64,000 bases of DNA from Flagellimonas maritima (GTDB taxonomy: Bacteria; Bacteroidota; Bacteroidia; Flavobacteriales; Flavobacteriaceae), in assembly GCF_003269425.1 (NCBI RefSeq), contig NZ_CP030104.1:1235501-1299500 (forward strand), given 5' to 3'. The translations under genes and the position numbers were made by a program. A model generated the notes under the pieces. The model worked only from the letters and a program-made list of their open reading frames with translations. It searched no databases and was not told the DNA's origin. Shown here piece by piece: positions 26,563 through 35,556 of the stretch. The stretch's first letter is position 1; every line of letters starts with the position of its first letter.

Positions 26563-27282
26563 ATGAACCTCAACAGAAACCAGTTATCGTTATTAATAAC
26601 TTTTTTCTCCATGTCGCTCATTGTATTGTTGTTATACAACATTCATTTGGGGGGCGTAAAGGAAGAAGAATATGTTATTGAGATGAGTTTGGCAGATGAG
26701 GATATTGAGGAGTTGTTGCAAGAAGAGGAAGAGCGATTGGAAGAGCTGGCCAATAGCGACCCGATCAAAAGCCATATGGCATTCAATGAAACTGCAAAAC
26801 CATCCGTAGGAAATCCTGAGCCGCTAAAAACATTGGAAGAGATTCTGGAAGAGCGTGCATTAAATAATGAGCAAGGTGAATTTACGGGATCAGATAGCGA
26901 ATTTGAGGCCCATCTAAAAGAACTCGCTGCAAAACGAGAGGAAAAAAAACAAAAATTGGGTGAGCGTGAAGCCCAAAAAGAGGAGTTTACAAATAACCTA
27001 AAAGATAAACGCACATCCATTTCCTATTCCTTGATCGATCGTAATGCGTATTCCCTACCGCCTCCAATTTATACCTGTATTGAAGGTGGAAAAGTGGTAG
27101 TCAACATAAAGGTGGATGAATCCGGTTACGTAATCGAGGCTGATTTTAACAATGAGAGTTCAGGTACGAGCAATGGCTGTTTGGTAGATAATGCAATAGC
27201 TTATGCATTAAAGGCAAGGTTCAGTCCTGATTCCAAAAATACGCAGATCGGAACTATTACCTACTTATTTCAGCGGAAGTAA
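26563..27282 (+). CDS. Membrane-anchored TonB-like energy transducer domain protein
   Basis: A 239-residue protein: an N-terminal membrane helix (about 8-28), a strongly acidic then mixed-charge coiled-coil (40-150) and a C-terminal globular domain with GGKVVVNIKVDESGYVIEA, the pattern of the TonB C-terminal fold, and two Cys (near 187 and 206). It resembles the flavobacterial TonB-family proteins that lack a proline-rich linker. Coupling to outer-membrane receptors is likely but unproven. It is convergent with the thioredoxin-family gene (18-bp overlap). Confidence 0.7.
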   Translation: MNLNRNQLSLLITFFSMSLIVLLLYNIHLGGVKEEEYVIEMSLADEDIEELLQEEEERLEELANSDPIKSHMAFNETAKPSVGNPEPLKTLEEILEERALNNEQGEFTGSDSEFEAHLKELAAKREEKKQKLGEREAQKEEFTNNLKDKRTSISYSLIDRNAYSLPPPIYTCIEGGKVVVNIKVDESGYVIEADFNNESSGTSNGCLVDNAIAYALKARFSPDSKNTQIGTITYLFQRK

Positions 27283-27876
27283 TCCTGCTAAATCATTTAT
27301 AATATCCAAACCCTTATCCTTATTGTACCACAATTGAAGGTCTTGTTTGAATTCTGCAGTCAACTTACCGTTTTTACGTTTATAGTCTTCAACTAGTTTG
27401 GTTGCAAAACTTGACCTTGGTCCCCATTCCCCAATAATATGGTCATTCTCTCTGTCCCAGATGATTAATTTTGGGATAGACCTTGACCCATTGGTCAAAA
27501 AGCTATCCATTAATTCTGGATTTTCATCTCTAAGAACGATTTTGAATTCAATATTTGGATTTAAATCAGCAATTTTATTTAATACGGGCAAACTTGGGGA
27601 AGCATCTCCGCACCAACTTTCACTTATTACCAAAAAGGTAAGCTTTGATTTCATTTTTGAAACCCTTTCCGCTATGTTGATAGGTATTTTCAAGGTTTTG
27701 TCCCAACGATTCATTCTGCGGTCATTGAGTTGGGTATAGTTTACCAATGACTCCGAAGGGTCGTCGCCCGTGGTTTTTCCATTTTTAGCCAAATCATGTA
27801 CTAGCTTCCTATACGCCTCATAATCCATGCCCATGGCAATGTTTCTTTTAATAAGGCCTAATTTTTCATTCTGCAT
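27265..27876 (-). CDS. Thioredoxin family protein (WCGDA type)
   Basis: A 203-residue cytoplasmic protein of the thioredoxin-fold family PF14595. The active-site position reads Ser-Trp-Cys-Gly-Asp-Ala (near residue 93) rather than Cys-Gly-Pro-Cys, so only one redox Cys is present. The conserved cis-Pro loop SRSIPKLIIWD follows near 133. Such proteins may act as bacilliredoxin/monothiol-like reductases; the role is unknown. The 3' end overlaps the convergent TonB-like gene. Confidence 0.8.
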   Translation of the reverse strand: MQNEKLGLIKRNIAMGMDYEAYRKLVHDLAKNGKTTGDDPSESLVNYTQLNDRRMNRWDKTLKIPINIAERVSKMKSKLTFLVISESWCGDASPSLPVLNKIADLNPNIEFKIVLRDENPELMDSFLTNGSRSIPKLIIWDRENDHIIGEWGPRSSFATKLVEDYKRKNGKLTAEFKQDLQLWYNKDKGLDIINDLAGLLPLK

Positions 27877-27948
27877 ATTTTTTCAACTTGGACCATAATT
27901 TTTTTCAAAAATAAGCTCCAAATAATATTTGAAACGTGATTTTTGTCA

Positions 27949-28113
27949 TTGAACTCATTTAAACTTTTTGGATTGAAGCGAAAATCAGTGATTTTTTGCT
28001 TGATCGATGACTTTTTTTGAGTTGCATAGCAGGGCTATGGAAGGATAAAAAGACGAAAAGCGGGCAAAAAAGGACGATTTTTTAGCCAATTGAAAAAGTC
28101 TAAATGAGTTCAT
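27949..28113. repeat. Dispersed intergenic repeat with terminal inverted repeats, copy B
   Basis: About 165 bp fill most of the 297-bp gap before YitT. The ends TGAACTCATTTAAACTTTTT (left) and AAAAAGTCTAAATGAGTTCA (right) are inverted copies with one mismatch in 20. The interior contains GGATTGAAGCGAAAATCA and GACGAAAAGCG, shared with copy A (5702-5859) in the opposite orientation. A weak inner hairpin (CATAGC/GCTATG) is present. No open frame of note lies inside. Confidence 0.7.
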
Positions 28114-28173
28114 TGGTAGTATTCTATTTAAAAAACTTACAGCATTCCAGAGCAATAAGTAGAATTTTTATGG

Positions 28174-29031
28174 CTAATTCTTTAACAATCTTTTCTTGAC
28201 CATTCCGCCTTTTGTATCATTTATACTATTCATGACTACAAAAGCTTTTGGGTCTATTGCGTTAAGTTCAATATTCAATTTTCTTATTTCCAGCCTTGTG
28301 ATTACCGTATATATAACATCATATTGATTATGTTCCCCTTTTTTTCCATACCCGCCACTTGCCTTATAAATAGTTAGACCCCTGCCCAGCTTCTCTGTTA
28401 CCATTACCCTGATTTCTTCACTTTTTGGTGAAATTATGGTCACTCCCGTATACTCTTCAATACCTTCCAGTACAAAGTTGAGTGTCTTTGATGCTGCCAA
28501 ATATGTAAGCATAGAGTATAATGCAGCTTCAATGGACAACAAATATGCAGCTGCCAAGAAAATGACTACGTTTATCATGATAATTACGTCCCCTATTTTG
28601 GCTCCCATCTTTTTACTCAAATAAATTGCCAAGACCTCTGTACCATCCAGAACACTTCCGCCCCTAATTGATAGTCCGATTCCCGCTCCAAGAAAAAACC
28701 CACCGAAAACAGCTACCAATAATTTGTCCTGTGTGACTTCTGGGAATTGGACGAATACCAATACAACGGCCAAACCTAAAATTGCCAAAATCGCTTTTAT
28801 TGTGAATTGTTTTCCCAACACCCTATATCCCAGTACCAAAAAGGGGATGTTGACCAAAATAATCAATGCCCATAACGGGACGGATGTAACTTCTGTAACC
28901 AAAAGAGAAATACCCGTAGCGCCACCATCTATAAATCTGTTGGGCAATAGAAAGCTTTCAAGACCAAAAGCTGCCGAAAAAATCCCAGTGATGATGAAAA
29001 AAATATCCTTAAGATGTGAATTTACCTTCAT
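28174..29031 (-). CDS. YitT family membrane protein
   Basis: A 285-residue protein with five to six hydrophobic segments (residues 8-170: YitT_membrane/DUF161) and a soluble C-terminal DUF2179 domain from about 195. Signature stretches: LPNRFIDGGATGISLL near residue 28, GIGLSIRGGSVLDGTEVLAI near 117, and GLTIYKASGGYGKKGEHNQYDV in the C-terminal part. Homologues are presumed transporters, with a PII-like small-molecule-binding C-terminal domain. It follows the TolC gene with a 54-bp gap. Confidence 0.88.
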   Translation of the reverse strand: MKVNSHLKDIFFIITGIFSAAFGLESFLLPNRFIDGGATGISLLVTEVTSVPLWALIILVNIPFLVLGYRVLGKQFTIKAILAILGLAVVLVFVQFPEVTQDKLLVAVFGGFFLGAGIGLSIRGGSVLDGTEVLAIYLSKKMGAKIGDVIIMINVVIFLAAAYLLSIEAALYSMLTYLAASKTLNFVLEGIEEYTGVTIISPKSEEIRVMVTEKLGRGLTIYKASGGYGKKGEHNQYDVIYTVITRLEIRKLNIELNAIDPKAFVVMNSINDTKGGMVKKRLLKN

Positions 29032-29085
29032 TGTTTCTACCGTACTAATTAAAATCTTAGGATTTATAAGCCGTTGTTACATGTA

Positions 29086-30501
29086 CTACAAAGTTTCAGG
29101 ATTAATGGCCAAACTCTTAAAGAGCATTGCCTTGGTATCGAAAAATTTATTCTGTACTTCGTTTCTTTTTAAAGCTGCATCAATCAATTTACTCTCGCGC
29201 GAGTTGATCAAGAATAAAGAACTCTCCCCAAAACTGAATTTTCGTTCCTCTGCCCTCAAGAGTGTTTCGTAATTGGTTACAATATCCGCGATAAGCTGAT
29301 TTTGGGTTGTATAAGAGTCCAATTCCCGATAAATGGCAATTACTTTATTTTGGATTTCTACCAATGCATTATCACGTTCAAACCTTGCATCTTGCAACTT
29401 AAATTTTGCGAGTCTTAAATCTCCGCGCTCTTTTCGTAAGAACAGCGGTAAACGAAAAGTAACACCGCCTTTAAAGTTGTCTACGATAAGGGAATTGATC
29501 TGATCGGGAGTTTCCGTCAAGAAATTATATTCCACATCCAATACCGGTAAAAGTTTATTCGCCTTCAACCGTCTATCTACGGTTAATCCATCGATTTTAA
29601 ATTCTAAAGACCTTAATTTGGGATGGTTTTCCAATGTAAAACTGTCCAGAGGCTTTCCCATTATCTCCAATGTCACATCAATCTCGCTTGCTACATTTTC
29701 ATCAGGAATCACTTCAGGTTGCAATTCGACTGGAACGTCATTAATCCATAAAAAATTAGAGAGTTCCAAGGTTCTTTTCATGAACCTCACCTTTGCCTGC
29801 TCTAGTCCCAAAGCCCTATTCTGCACTGCAATTTTAGCTTCAACAGTATCAATTACCGCAATGTCGCCAGCTAAAGCCCGTTGTTTTACTCCTTGGAAAC
29901 GTACTTCGGCATTTTCTAAAAAGTCACTGAAAATCATTGCATCTTTATATGCCCTTAGCCAGTCAAAATATGCTAGGGAAGCATTGTACAATATTTCGTT
30001 CACCAATAAATCTTGGTCTGCTTTAGATTGTTCACGAAATAATTTTGCACGTTTTAGGGTCGCCATTCTTTCATTGATCCAAAATCCTTCGGCTAAAGAC
30101 ATGGAAACGCCTGCACTATACAATCCATCATCTGGTACGGTTTCATTAGAATTTATAAATTCTCCTTGGTTTTGCTCAAAATTACCTTTGAGTTCTATAC
30201 CAAACCAAGTGGGTACTTTAAATGTTGTACTGAGTCTATCCCAATATTCGGTCTCTTTAAAATCCTTACGGTCGTAATCCACTTCTATTTTGGGGTCGAA
30301 TCCCCCTCGGGCCCTCATTAAGTTGGCCTGGCTTATAGGTATGGTCAACTGTGCCTGTTTGGCAATGGGATGGTATTTTTTTACGTACCCCAAATACTCC
30401 TTGAAATTGAGCACTATTGAATCTTGTTGTGCCTGAGTATAAAAGGTTGATAGAAAGAAGAGTATCCAAAATGGGATGTGCTGCTTATTTCTTTTTAGCA
30501 T
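29086..30501 (-). CDS. TolC family outer-membrane efflux protein
   Basis: A 471-residue outer-membrane protein with a signal peptide ending at Ala-Gln near residue 25. Two long heptad-rich halves (about 60-260 and 300-460) correspond to the duplicated alpha-barrel hairpins of TolC. It forms the exit duct of a tripartite exporter. Its start overlaps the HlyD-like stop by 17 bp, in the order tetR, ABC, HlyD, TolC, all on the minus strand. Confidence 0.88.
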   Translation of the reverse strand: MLKRNKQHIPFWILFFLSTFYTQAQQDSIVLNFKEYLGYVKKYHPIAKQAQLTIPISQANLMRARGGFDPKIEVDYDRKDFKETEYWDRLSTTFKVPTWFGIELKGNFEQNQGEFINSNETVPDDGLYSAGVSMSLAEGFWINERMATLKRAKLFREQSKADQDLLVNEILYNASLAYFDWLRAYKDAMIFSDFLENAEVRFQGVKQRALAGDIAVIDTVEAKIAVQNRALGLEQAKVRFMKRTLELSNFLWINDVPVELQPEVIPDENVASEIDVTLEIMGKPLDSFTLENHPKLRSLEFKIDGLTVDRRLKANKLLPVLDVEYNFLTETPDQINSLIVDNFKGGVTFRLPLFLRKERGDLRLAKFKLQDARFERDNALVEIQNKVIAIYRELDSYTTQNQLIADIVTNYETLLRAEERKFSFGESSLFLINSRESKLIDAALKRNEVQNKFFDTKAMLFKSLAINPETL

Positions 30502-31837
30502 CGGCCACTTTATTTTCGGGTTGATAATAATTTGGTGGGAAGCCGTTTAGCTGCCTCCAAAGTTCAAACCATATAGGAACATCTTCGAGCAGTGCTATGG
30601 TATTTGCGCCTGAGCCCACCCTCAGGTCTTGAGGCCACTCATAATCGTCAGGGTCAGGAGCCAATAGAATTCTATATTTACCGTTATCGCTGATAAAGGT
30701 CTCAATAGCCACAACAACGCCCCCATAAGTTCCATAGGACACGTTTGGCCATCCACTGAATATTATAGCGGGCCATCCATCAAATTGAATGCGCACTTTT
30801 TCTCCCAAATGCATCAATGGAAGGTCAATGGGCTCTACAAAGGTCTCTACCGCCATATCGTATTTGGCGGGCATGATACCCACCAATCTATCACCCTCTT
30901 TAAATGTTTCGCCAATTCCTCCTTGTATTGCCCTGTTTATATACCCACTTTGTGGAGCTTTAATGTAGTATAAATCGTTTCTAATGGAATAATTTGTAAA
31001 CTCGTTCTCCAATTTTGTCACCTGTGCCTCAGAATCAAATTGATTGGATTGTGCCGTAAACATATCACTACGGGCCTTTGAGATTTTATCGGTATACTCG
31101 GCCTTTATGCGATTAATTTCAACCTTTGCATTGATTACCTCGTTCTTACTCGCCAAAAGTTTGTTTTCTTGGGAAATAAGTTTTGCCTGTGTTTCTTGTA
31201 ATTTCAAACGTTTTTCTTCGACATCGGTAACAGCTTTTAATCCTTCTGATTCCAGTTGTACGGTACGTTCATTCTGTCTTTGTGCAATTGATATGTTGGT
31301 TTTTGCAGCCTCTAGGTCTATACTATCGCTCTTAACCTTGAGCTTTGCCTGTAGGAGCTTGTTTCTTGCTTGCTCCAATTTTAGACTTCTTTCGTTGGCC
31401 AAGGCACCGATTTGTGTATTCAATGCCTTTACTTTTTCTTCGTATGAAGTGACCGACATTTCCTTTGCCTTTATCTGTTGCCCTGTCCGTTCTACCAGGT
31501 TAGGATCAAAATACTCGTTTTTAATTTCGGAAATAAATAAAATTGTATCTTCTCTCTCTACAAAATCGCCCTCGCGCACATACCATTTTTCAATACGCCC
31601 AGGTATTGGGGATTGTATAGTCTGCGGCCTTTGATCAGGCGTAAGTGTTGTCAAAAACCCTTTTCCGCTTACATTCTGAGTCCATGGCAGAAAAAGAATA
31701 ATCAAGAAAATTAAAGCAAACGCTATCAAAAAGCGATTGAAATGTTTGTAATGCTTACGATATGACACTCGTTCCAGCGCCTTAAAACTTGAAAAGTCAA
31801 CTGTTCTATTTAATGGATTTCTAGAAATATTTAACAT
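30485..31837 (-). CDS. HlyD family membrane fusion protein
   Basis: A 450-residue periplasmic adaptor: one N-terminal membrane helix (about 34-54), a lipoyl half (PGRIEKWYVREGDFVE near residue 80), a long coiled-coil hairpin (110-275), the second lipoyl half (IKAPQSGYINRAI near 295) and a beta-barrel domain. It links the ABC membrane protein to TolC. It starts 4 bp after the ABC gene. The coiled coil is long, as in type I secretion adaptors. Confidence 0.9.
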   Translation of the reverse strand: MLNISRNPLNRTVDFSSFKALERVSYRKHYKHFNRFLIAFALIFLIILFLPWTQNVSGKGFLTTLTPDQRPQTIQSPIPGRIEKWYVREGDFVEREDTILFISEIKNEYFDPNLVERTGQQIKAKEMSVTSYEEKVKALNTQIGALANERSLKLEQARNKLLQAKLKVKSDSIDLEAAKTNISIAQRQNERTVQLESEGLKAVTDVEEKRLKLQETQAKLISQENKLLASKNEVINAKVEINRIKAEYTDKISKARSDMFTAQSNQFDSEAQVTKLENEFTNYSIRNDLYYIKAPQSGYINRAIQGGIGETFKEGDRLVGIMPAKYDMAVETFVEPIDLPLMHLGEKVRIQFDGWPAIIFSGWPNVSYGTYGGVVVAIETFISDNGKYRILLAPDPDDYEWPQDLRVGSGANTIALLEDVPIWFELWRQLNGFPPNYYQPENKVADAKKK

Positions 31838-31841
31838 GACG

Positions 31842-33509
31842 CTATGTGTTACTTTTTATTCTTCCATTCTCTATGGTAACGACCCTACCACATTTGCTGA
31901 TCCAATTTTTATCGTTACTTACAATGACCAGGCTCCACGGATGAATTGGGTCAGTTAGGAAATCCATGATACGTTCAACTTCGTCATGATCAAACTGATC
32001 TAAAGGATCCCTCAATACTAAAAGCTTGGGTTTTTTTACCAAACTTCTCGCTAAAACGATTTTTTTGGCAAAAGTATAGGATATCTGTTTTCCTTCTGGA
32101 TAAATTATTGTGTCCAGACCATCTTCCATATCTTTTACAATTTGCTGTAGGCCCGTTGCTTCTAAGACCCATATTATATCCTCTTTGCTTATGGATGGAT
32201 CATTATATGTAATGTTCTCCAATAAAGTACCCTCAAAAGGAGTTTCTTCTTTTAATGATTGGCCGATCTGGGACCTGTAATGATTTAAGTTCTCTGATTT
32301 TAACCTTACTTCATTTACAAAAATATTACCATGGTCCGGTTCTATCAATCCAGAAATAACGTGCAATAGAGTAGATTTACCTGACGCATTGGCTCCCTTT
32401 ATGAGAATACGGTCCTTCTTATGGATGGTCAGGGAAAGGCCATCAAGAATTTTGCGATCGCTCCCAGGTATCTTATAAACAATATCATCAAGTTCCAGTT
32501 TAAAGTTTTCTTGCTCGAACAGCTCCAATTCCTTTTGTTCCGGCTCTACTTCCTTATCGACCACTTGTCCCAATTTCTCCAATGATGTAAGTACGTCATA
32601 AAATGATTCCAGCCCAACAATTAATTTCTCCACCGAACTTATGACCAAAAGAATGATTATTTCCGCAGCTACAAATTGACCAATATTCATTTCTTGGCTC
32701 AGTACCAAAAGACCTCCTATAATCAAAAGACCTCCTGTAACCAAAATCTTAAAACCTATCATCTGGATAAACTGCAAGACCAATATCCGGAAATGACTTT
32801 CCCTGGCCGCCAGATAACCATTTACCAAAGCATCGTTTTTGTTAAGCGAATGTTCCGTTTTTCCAGAAAGTTTAAAACTTACTATACATCTTGCAACTTC
32901 CTGAATCCAATGGGCGACTTTATACTTTTGTTTGGATTCCTTTAAGCTAGTTTCCAAACCTTTGGTGATTGTATATTTAAAGACCACGTAAATCAACACC
33001 AGTAAAAGAACACCATAAATGATAAAAAATGGATGATACAGCGACAATAAAATAAGCCCAAATATGATTTGTAACAATGCTGTTGGAAAGTCTATCAATA
33101 ATTTGGAAATTCCTTTTTGTACGTTGAGGGTATCAAAAAATCGATTGGCAAGTTCCGGTGGATAAAAATTCCTCAACTCGGACATTTTGATTTTTGGAAA
33201 ACGATAAGCAAATTCAAAAGATGCTCTTGTAAAGATTTTCTGCTGAACGTTTTCAATGATTCTAATCTGCATTAATTGAAGTAAGCCGGTAAAGGCAACA
33301 CCAAGCGTAACGAGAATAACAAGGATTATCCATGATGTACTTACTTGTGCACCTTGTATCAAATTAATGATTGCCTGAATACCCAAGGGTAGAGACAGAC
33401 TTACAAGACCTGCGAAAATTGCGTAGTAAAAAACTTGAAGTACATCTTTCTTATCCAATGCCAGCATATTAATTAATCGTTGCCAAGCAGTAAGAATATT
33501 TTTAGCCAT
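31842..33509 (-). CDS. ABC exporter protein with degenerate nucleotide-binding site
   Basis: A 555-residue half-type ABC exporter with a six-helix membrane domain (20-300) and a C-terminal nucleotide-binding domain. Walker A is intact (GANASGKST near 375). The other motifs are altered: the LSGGQ signature reads Ile-Ser-Tyr-Thr-Phe (about 473), Walker B plus catalytic Glu read Leu-Val-Leu-Arg-Asp-Pro (about 492; Asp to Arg, Glu to Asp), and the H-loop His is Ser (VIVSND, about 525). It may bind but hardly hydrolyse ATP as a homodimer. The frame is intact and embedded in an export operon, so it is not a pseudogene. Confidence 0.85.
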   Translation of the reverse strand: MAKNILTAWQRLINMLALDKKDVLQVFYYAIFAGLVSLSLPLGIQAIINLIQGAQVSTSWIILVILVTLGVAFTGLLQLMQIRIIENVQQKIFTRASFEFAYRFPKIKMSELRNFYPPELANRFFDTLNVQKGISKLLIDFPTALLQIIFGLILLSLYHPFFIIYGVLLLVLIYVVFKYTITKGLETSLKESKQKYKVAHWIQEVARCIVSFKLSGKTEHSLNKNDALVNGYLAARESHFRILVLQFIQMIGFKILVTGGLLIIGGLLVLSQEMNIGQFVAAEIIILLVISSVEKLIVGLESFYDVLTSLEKLGQVVDKEVEPEQKELELFEQENFKLELDDIVYKIPGSDRKILDGLSLTIHKKDRILIKGANASGKSTLLHVISGLIEPDHGNIFVNEVRLKSENLNHYRSQIGQSLKEETPFEGTLLENITYNDPSISKEDIIWVLEATGLQQIVKDMEDGLDTIIYPEGKQISYTFAKKIVLARSLVKKPKLLVLRDPLDQFDHDEVERIMDFLTDPIHPWSLVIVSNDKNWISKCGRVVTIENGRIKSNT

Positions 33510-34188
33510 TATTTTTTGGTTTTAAGGCCCTAAAGACCAAATCGGTAAAGTAGTGTGTAGGTGTGGTCGTTTGGTTGCAATCTGTCAACATAGGAAAATG
33601 CTCACGAAGAAAATATTGATGTAGGCATCCTTCCAAGACGGTGCTTGCCAGACTTGAGGGATAAGGATATTCATTATCAAGAGCCACAATCATTTCATAT
33701 AAGCGATTAATCAACCTTTTATAGATAACAAAATAGCCATCTTTGTTTTCTTGGTCTACTTCTTTGGTAAGATAAGATTTTGAGTATTCATTAATAACTA
33801 TTTTACTCAATAAAATTTCGTTAATATGAGAAAAGGAGACATCCTCCTCAACAGTTTGTGTCAAAATCTCCAAAGCTTTTCTTAGCTTTTCCCTTTTATC
33901 GGGAATTCCATTTGTGGCAAAAACCATTTTATACTCCAACCATCCCCAATACCATGATGTAAGATAAAGGAGAAGTTTATGCTTGTTTTCAAAATAACGA
34001 TAAATGGAACTCTCATTGGATTTTATTCGCTGTCCAAGTTTTCTAAAAGTGAAACTTTCAAAACCCATCTCGTCTATCATTAAAATACTTTGTTCAATGA
34101 TTCTTTTTCCCAAATTTGATGACTCGGGATCTTTAACATAAATCTTATCCGGAATATCTATCCTGATGGACTGCATTAATCTTTCCAT
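33502..34188 (-). CDS. TetR family transcriptional regulator
   Basis: A 228-residue regulator; an ATG four codons later (34176) is an alternative start. The N-terminal helix-turn-helix spans about residues 25-70 (ILMIDEMGFESFTFRKLGQR, then SIYRYFENKHKLL, the typical TetR recognition/landmark segment). The ligand domain fills the rest. Its stop overlaps the ABC gene by 8 bp, making it the first gene of the export operon. A palindrome upstream of its promoter box suggests autoregulation. Confidence 0.9.
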   Translation of the reverse strand: MERLMQSIRIDIPDKIYVKDPESSNLGKRIIEQSILMIDEMGFESFTFRKLGQRIKSNESSIYRYFENKHKLLLYLTSWYWGWLEYKMVFATNGIPDKREKLRKALEILTQTVEEDVSFSHINEILLSKIVINEYSKSYLTKEVDQENKDGYFVIYKRLINRLYEMIVALDNEYPYPSSLASTVLEGCLHQYFLREHFPMLTDCNQTTTPTHYFTDLVFRALKPKNNG

Positions 34189-34214
34189 ATCTTTATAATT
34201 GATTTTTCAATAAA

Positions 34215-34249
34215 CAAATATAAAAGTAATACTATTATGCTTTAATAGT
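34215..34249 (-). promoter_or_regulatory. Promoter and candidate TetR operator of the export operon
   Basis: The minus-strand TATATTTG box (plus 34215-34222) precedes tetR by 27 bp. Immediately upstream, ACTATTA (34231-34237) and TAATAGT (34243-34249) form a perfect 7-bp inverted repeat with a 5-nt spacer, in the -10 to -33 interval where a TetR dimer would block RNA polymerase. Confidence 0.5.
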
Positions 34250-34321
34250 TTAACTACTTATTAACAGAGGCAATGCTATTTTATTTTATCTTTACTTCAG
34301 TTAATTTTTTAAAATTGGGTT

Positions 34322-34699
34322 ATGAAAAAACTAATACTTCTTTTCTCGTGTTCTCTATTATTTGGCTTACAGGGTTTTGCCCAAGAAGGCTATAAACATA
34401 TAACTTTTAAACATTTTACAGAGAGTAGAGGTGATTCTGAGAGCGGGATGTTATTGGAAATACCTTACTCAGATGTTGTAATGTTGAACAATTCTTTAAA
34501 TTCCTCTTCTGGTTTTGGCTTTACCATAAACCTACACGGGAATATTTTAGTTGTAGATCAAATGGATGTTATGCCCAACGGTACCACCCAAGTGGTTTTA
34601 AGAAGAGAGGACGGAAAGGATTTTTATGGGTACAAACAAACCATCAAAGCCGTATTGGTAAAAAACATGAACTCCAGTTCCAACCTTAATCCATTATAA
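34322..34699 (+). CDS. Small secreted protein, unknown family (paralogue 1)
   Basis: A 125-residue protein with a signal peptide ending at Phe-Ala-Gln near residue 21. The mature part is strand-rich and ends with a DFYGYKQTIKAVL segment and a final Leu-Asn-Pro-Leu. The same closing pattern (aromatic pair, about 15 residues, Leu-x-Pro-Leu) appears in the next gene and in the gene at 39932, so the three form one small family. It is 2 bp from the next gene and divergent from tetR. No known domain recognised. Confidence 0.6.
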   Translation: MKKLILLFSCSLLFGLQGFAQEGYKHITFKHFTESRGDSESGMLLEIPYSDVVMLNNSLNSSSGFGFTINLHGNILVVDQMDVMPNGTTQVVLRREDGKDFYGYKQTIKAVLVKNMNSSSNLNPL

Positions 34700-34701
34700 G
34701 T

Positions 34702-35055
34702 ATGAAATTTGTAATTATTCCACTGGCCTTACTTTTTTCGGCATTTGCTTTAAATGCACAAGAAAACAACAATCGTTCAATCGATGTTGGTGACCAACTT
34801 ATGATTACAGAGCCTTTAGGCTCATCTTATCGATTTATTGAAATTCCAAGGAAAAATTTTATTATTAAAAGAGGTGGGATTCCAAATATGAAAAGCTTGG
34901 ATAAATCCATTGTAACCGTAACCGATATTTCCAACGATGAAAACCCCATAATTACCATCGAGAAATCCAACGGTAAAAAGTTTTTCAGAATCTATAAAAC
35001 TTTTACCGCCCATCTTAATGCTGCAATTGATAGTGGGGAACTTAAACCTCTATGA
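34702..35055 (+). CDS. Small secreted protein, unknown family (paralogue 2)
   Basis: A 117-residue protein with a signal peptide ending at Asn-Ala-Gln near residue 20. Its middle (FIEIPRKNF..., ITIEKSNGKKFFRIYK) and its end (SGELKPL) align with the preceding gene and with the 121-residue protein at 39932. It is separated from the first paralogue by two bases, so they are co-transcribed. No function can be assigned. Confidence 0.6.
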   Translation: MKFVIIPLALLFSAFALNAQENNNRSIDVGDQLMITEPLGSSYRFIEIPRKNFIIKRGGIPNMKSLDKSIVTVTDISNDENPIITIEKSNGKKFFRIYKTFTAHLNAAIDSGELKPL

Positions 35056-35133
35056 TAATACCATATCAGGTTGGTATATTTACACATTTAATTTAAATCA
35101 GCTCTTACGCTCAATTTCTGATAAAGATCACTC

Positions 35134-35448
35134 ATGGTTTTAGTCCATATTATTTGCAATTCTTCTGAACAAGCGACCAGAATCGTGGATTTCTTAATTG
35201 AGGAAAGATTAATGCTGAATGCTCTGGTTTCAGATAAACTACTTTACAAACAACGTCGTAATGACGAAAAAGAAAGTTTTGAACAAACCTTGATAATGGG
35301 TACAACAAAAGCCCTGCTTTTTACAAAAATAAATGAGAGAATTCAAAGAAAATTCATAAAGAACCCACCTCTTATCTATGCAATGCCCATAATTTATATG
35401 GATGAGAAACAAAGTAAAAATCTTAGAAAAAAAACTGAAAAAGCATAA
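35134..35448 (+). CDS. CutA/PII-like ferredoxin-fold protein (tentative)
   Basis: A 104-residue cytoplasmic protein. The first strand MVLVHIICNSSEQA, the helix RIVDFLIEERLMLNAL, then FEQTLIMGTTKALLFTKINERI and IYAMPIIYMDE follow the strand/helix order of CutA1-type trimeric ferredoxin-fold proteins, which are structurally related to PII signal proteins. The copper/active-site Cys and Trp residues of CutA are not evident, so a regulatory role is as plausible as metal tolerance. It lies 170 bp upstream of the isocitrate dehydrogenase gene. The call is from pattern, not from a search. Confidence 0.5.
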   Translation: MVLVHIICNSSEQATRIVDFLIEERLMLNALVSDKLLYKQRRNDEKESFEQTLIMGTTKALLFTKINERIQRKFIKNPPLIYAMPIIYMDEKQSKNLRKKTEKA

Positions 35449-35556
35449 GTATAAAGAATAATTACAACAGACTAAATCTAGGTCAGCAATGATAATTAAT
35501 GAAATCTAGAAAATTGAAAAATTAAATTATATATAAATTAAATTAATGTTTTATAT

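Noticed and set aside
29618..30277. 219-codon open frame antisense to the TolC gene
   Set aside because: It mirrors the codon pattern of TolC on the other strand, has no family features, and TolC is clearly real.
31842..33509. ABC gene as a pseudogene
   Set aside because: Frame intact, Walker A kept, gene overlaps neighbours; loss of motifs is selective rather than random decay.
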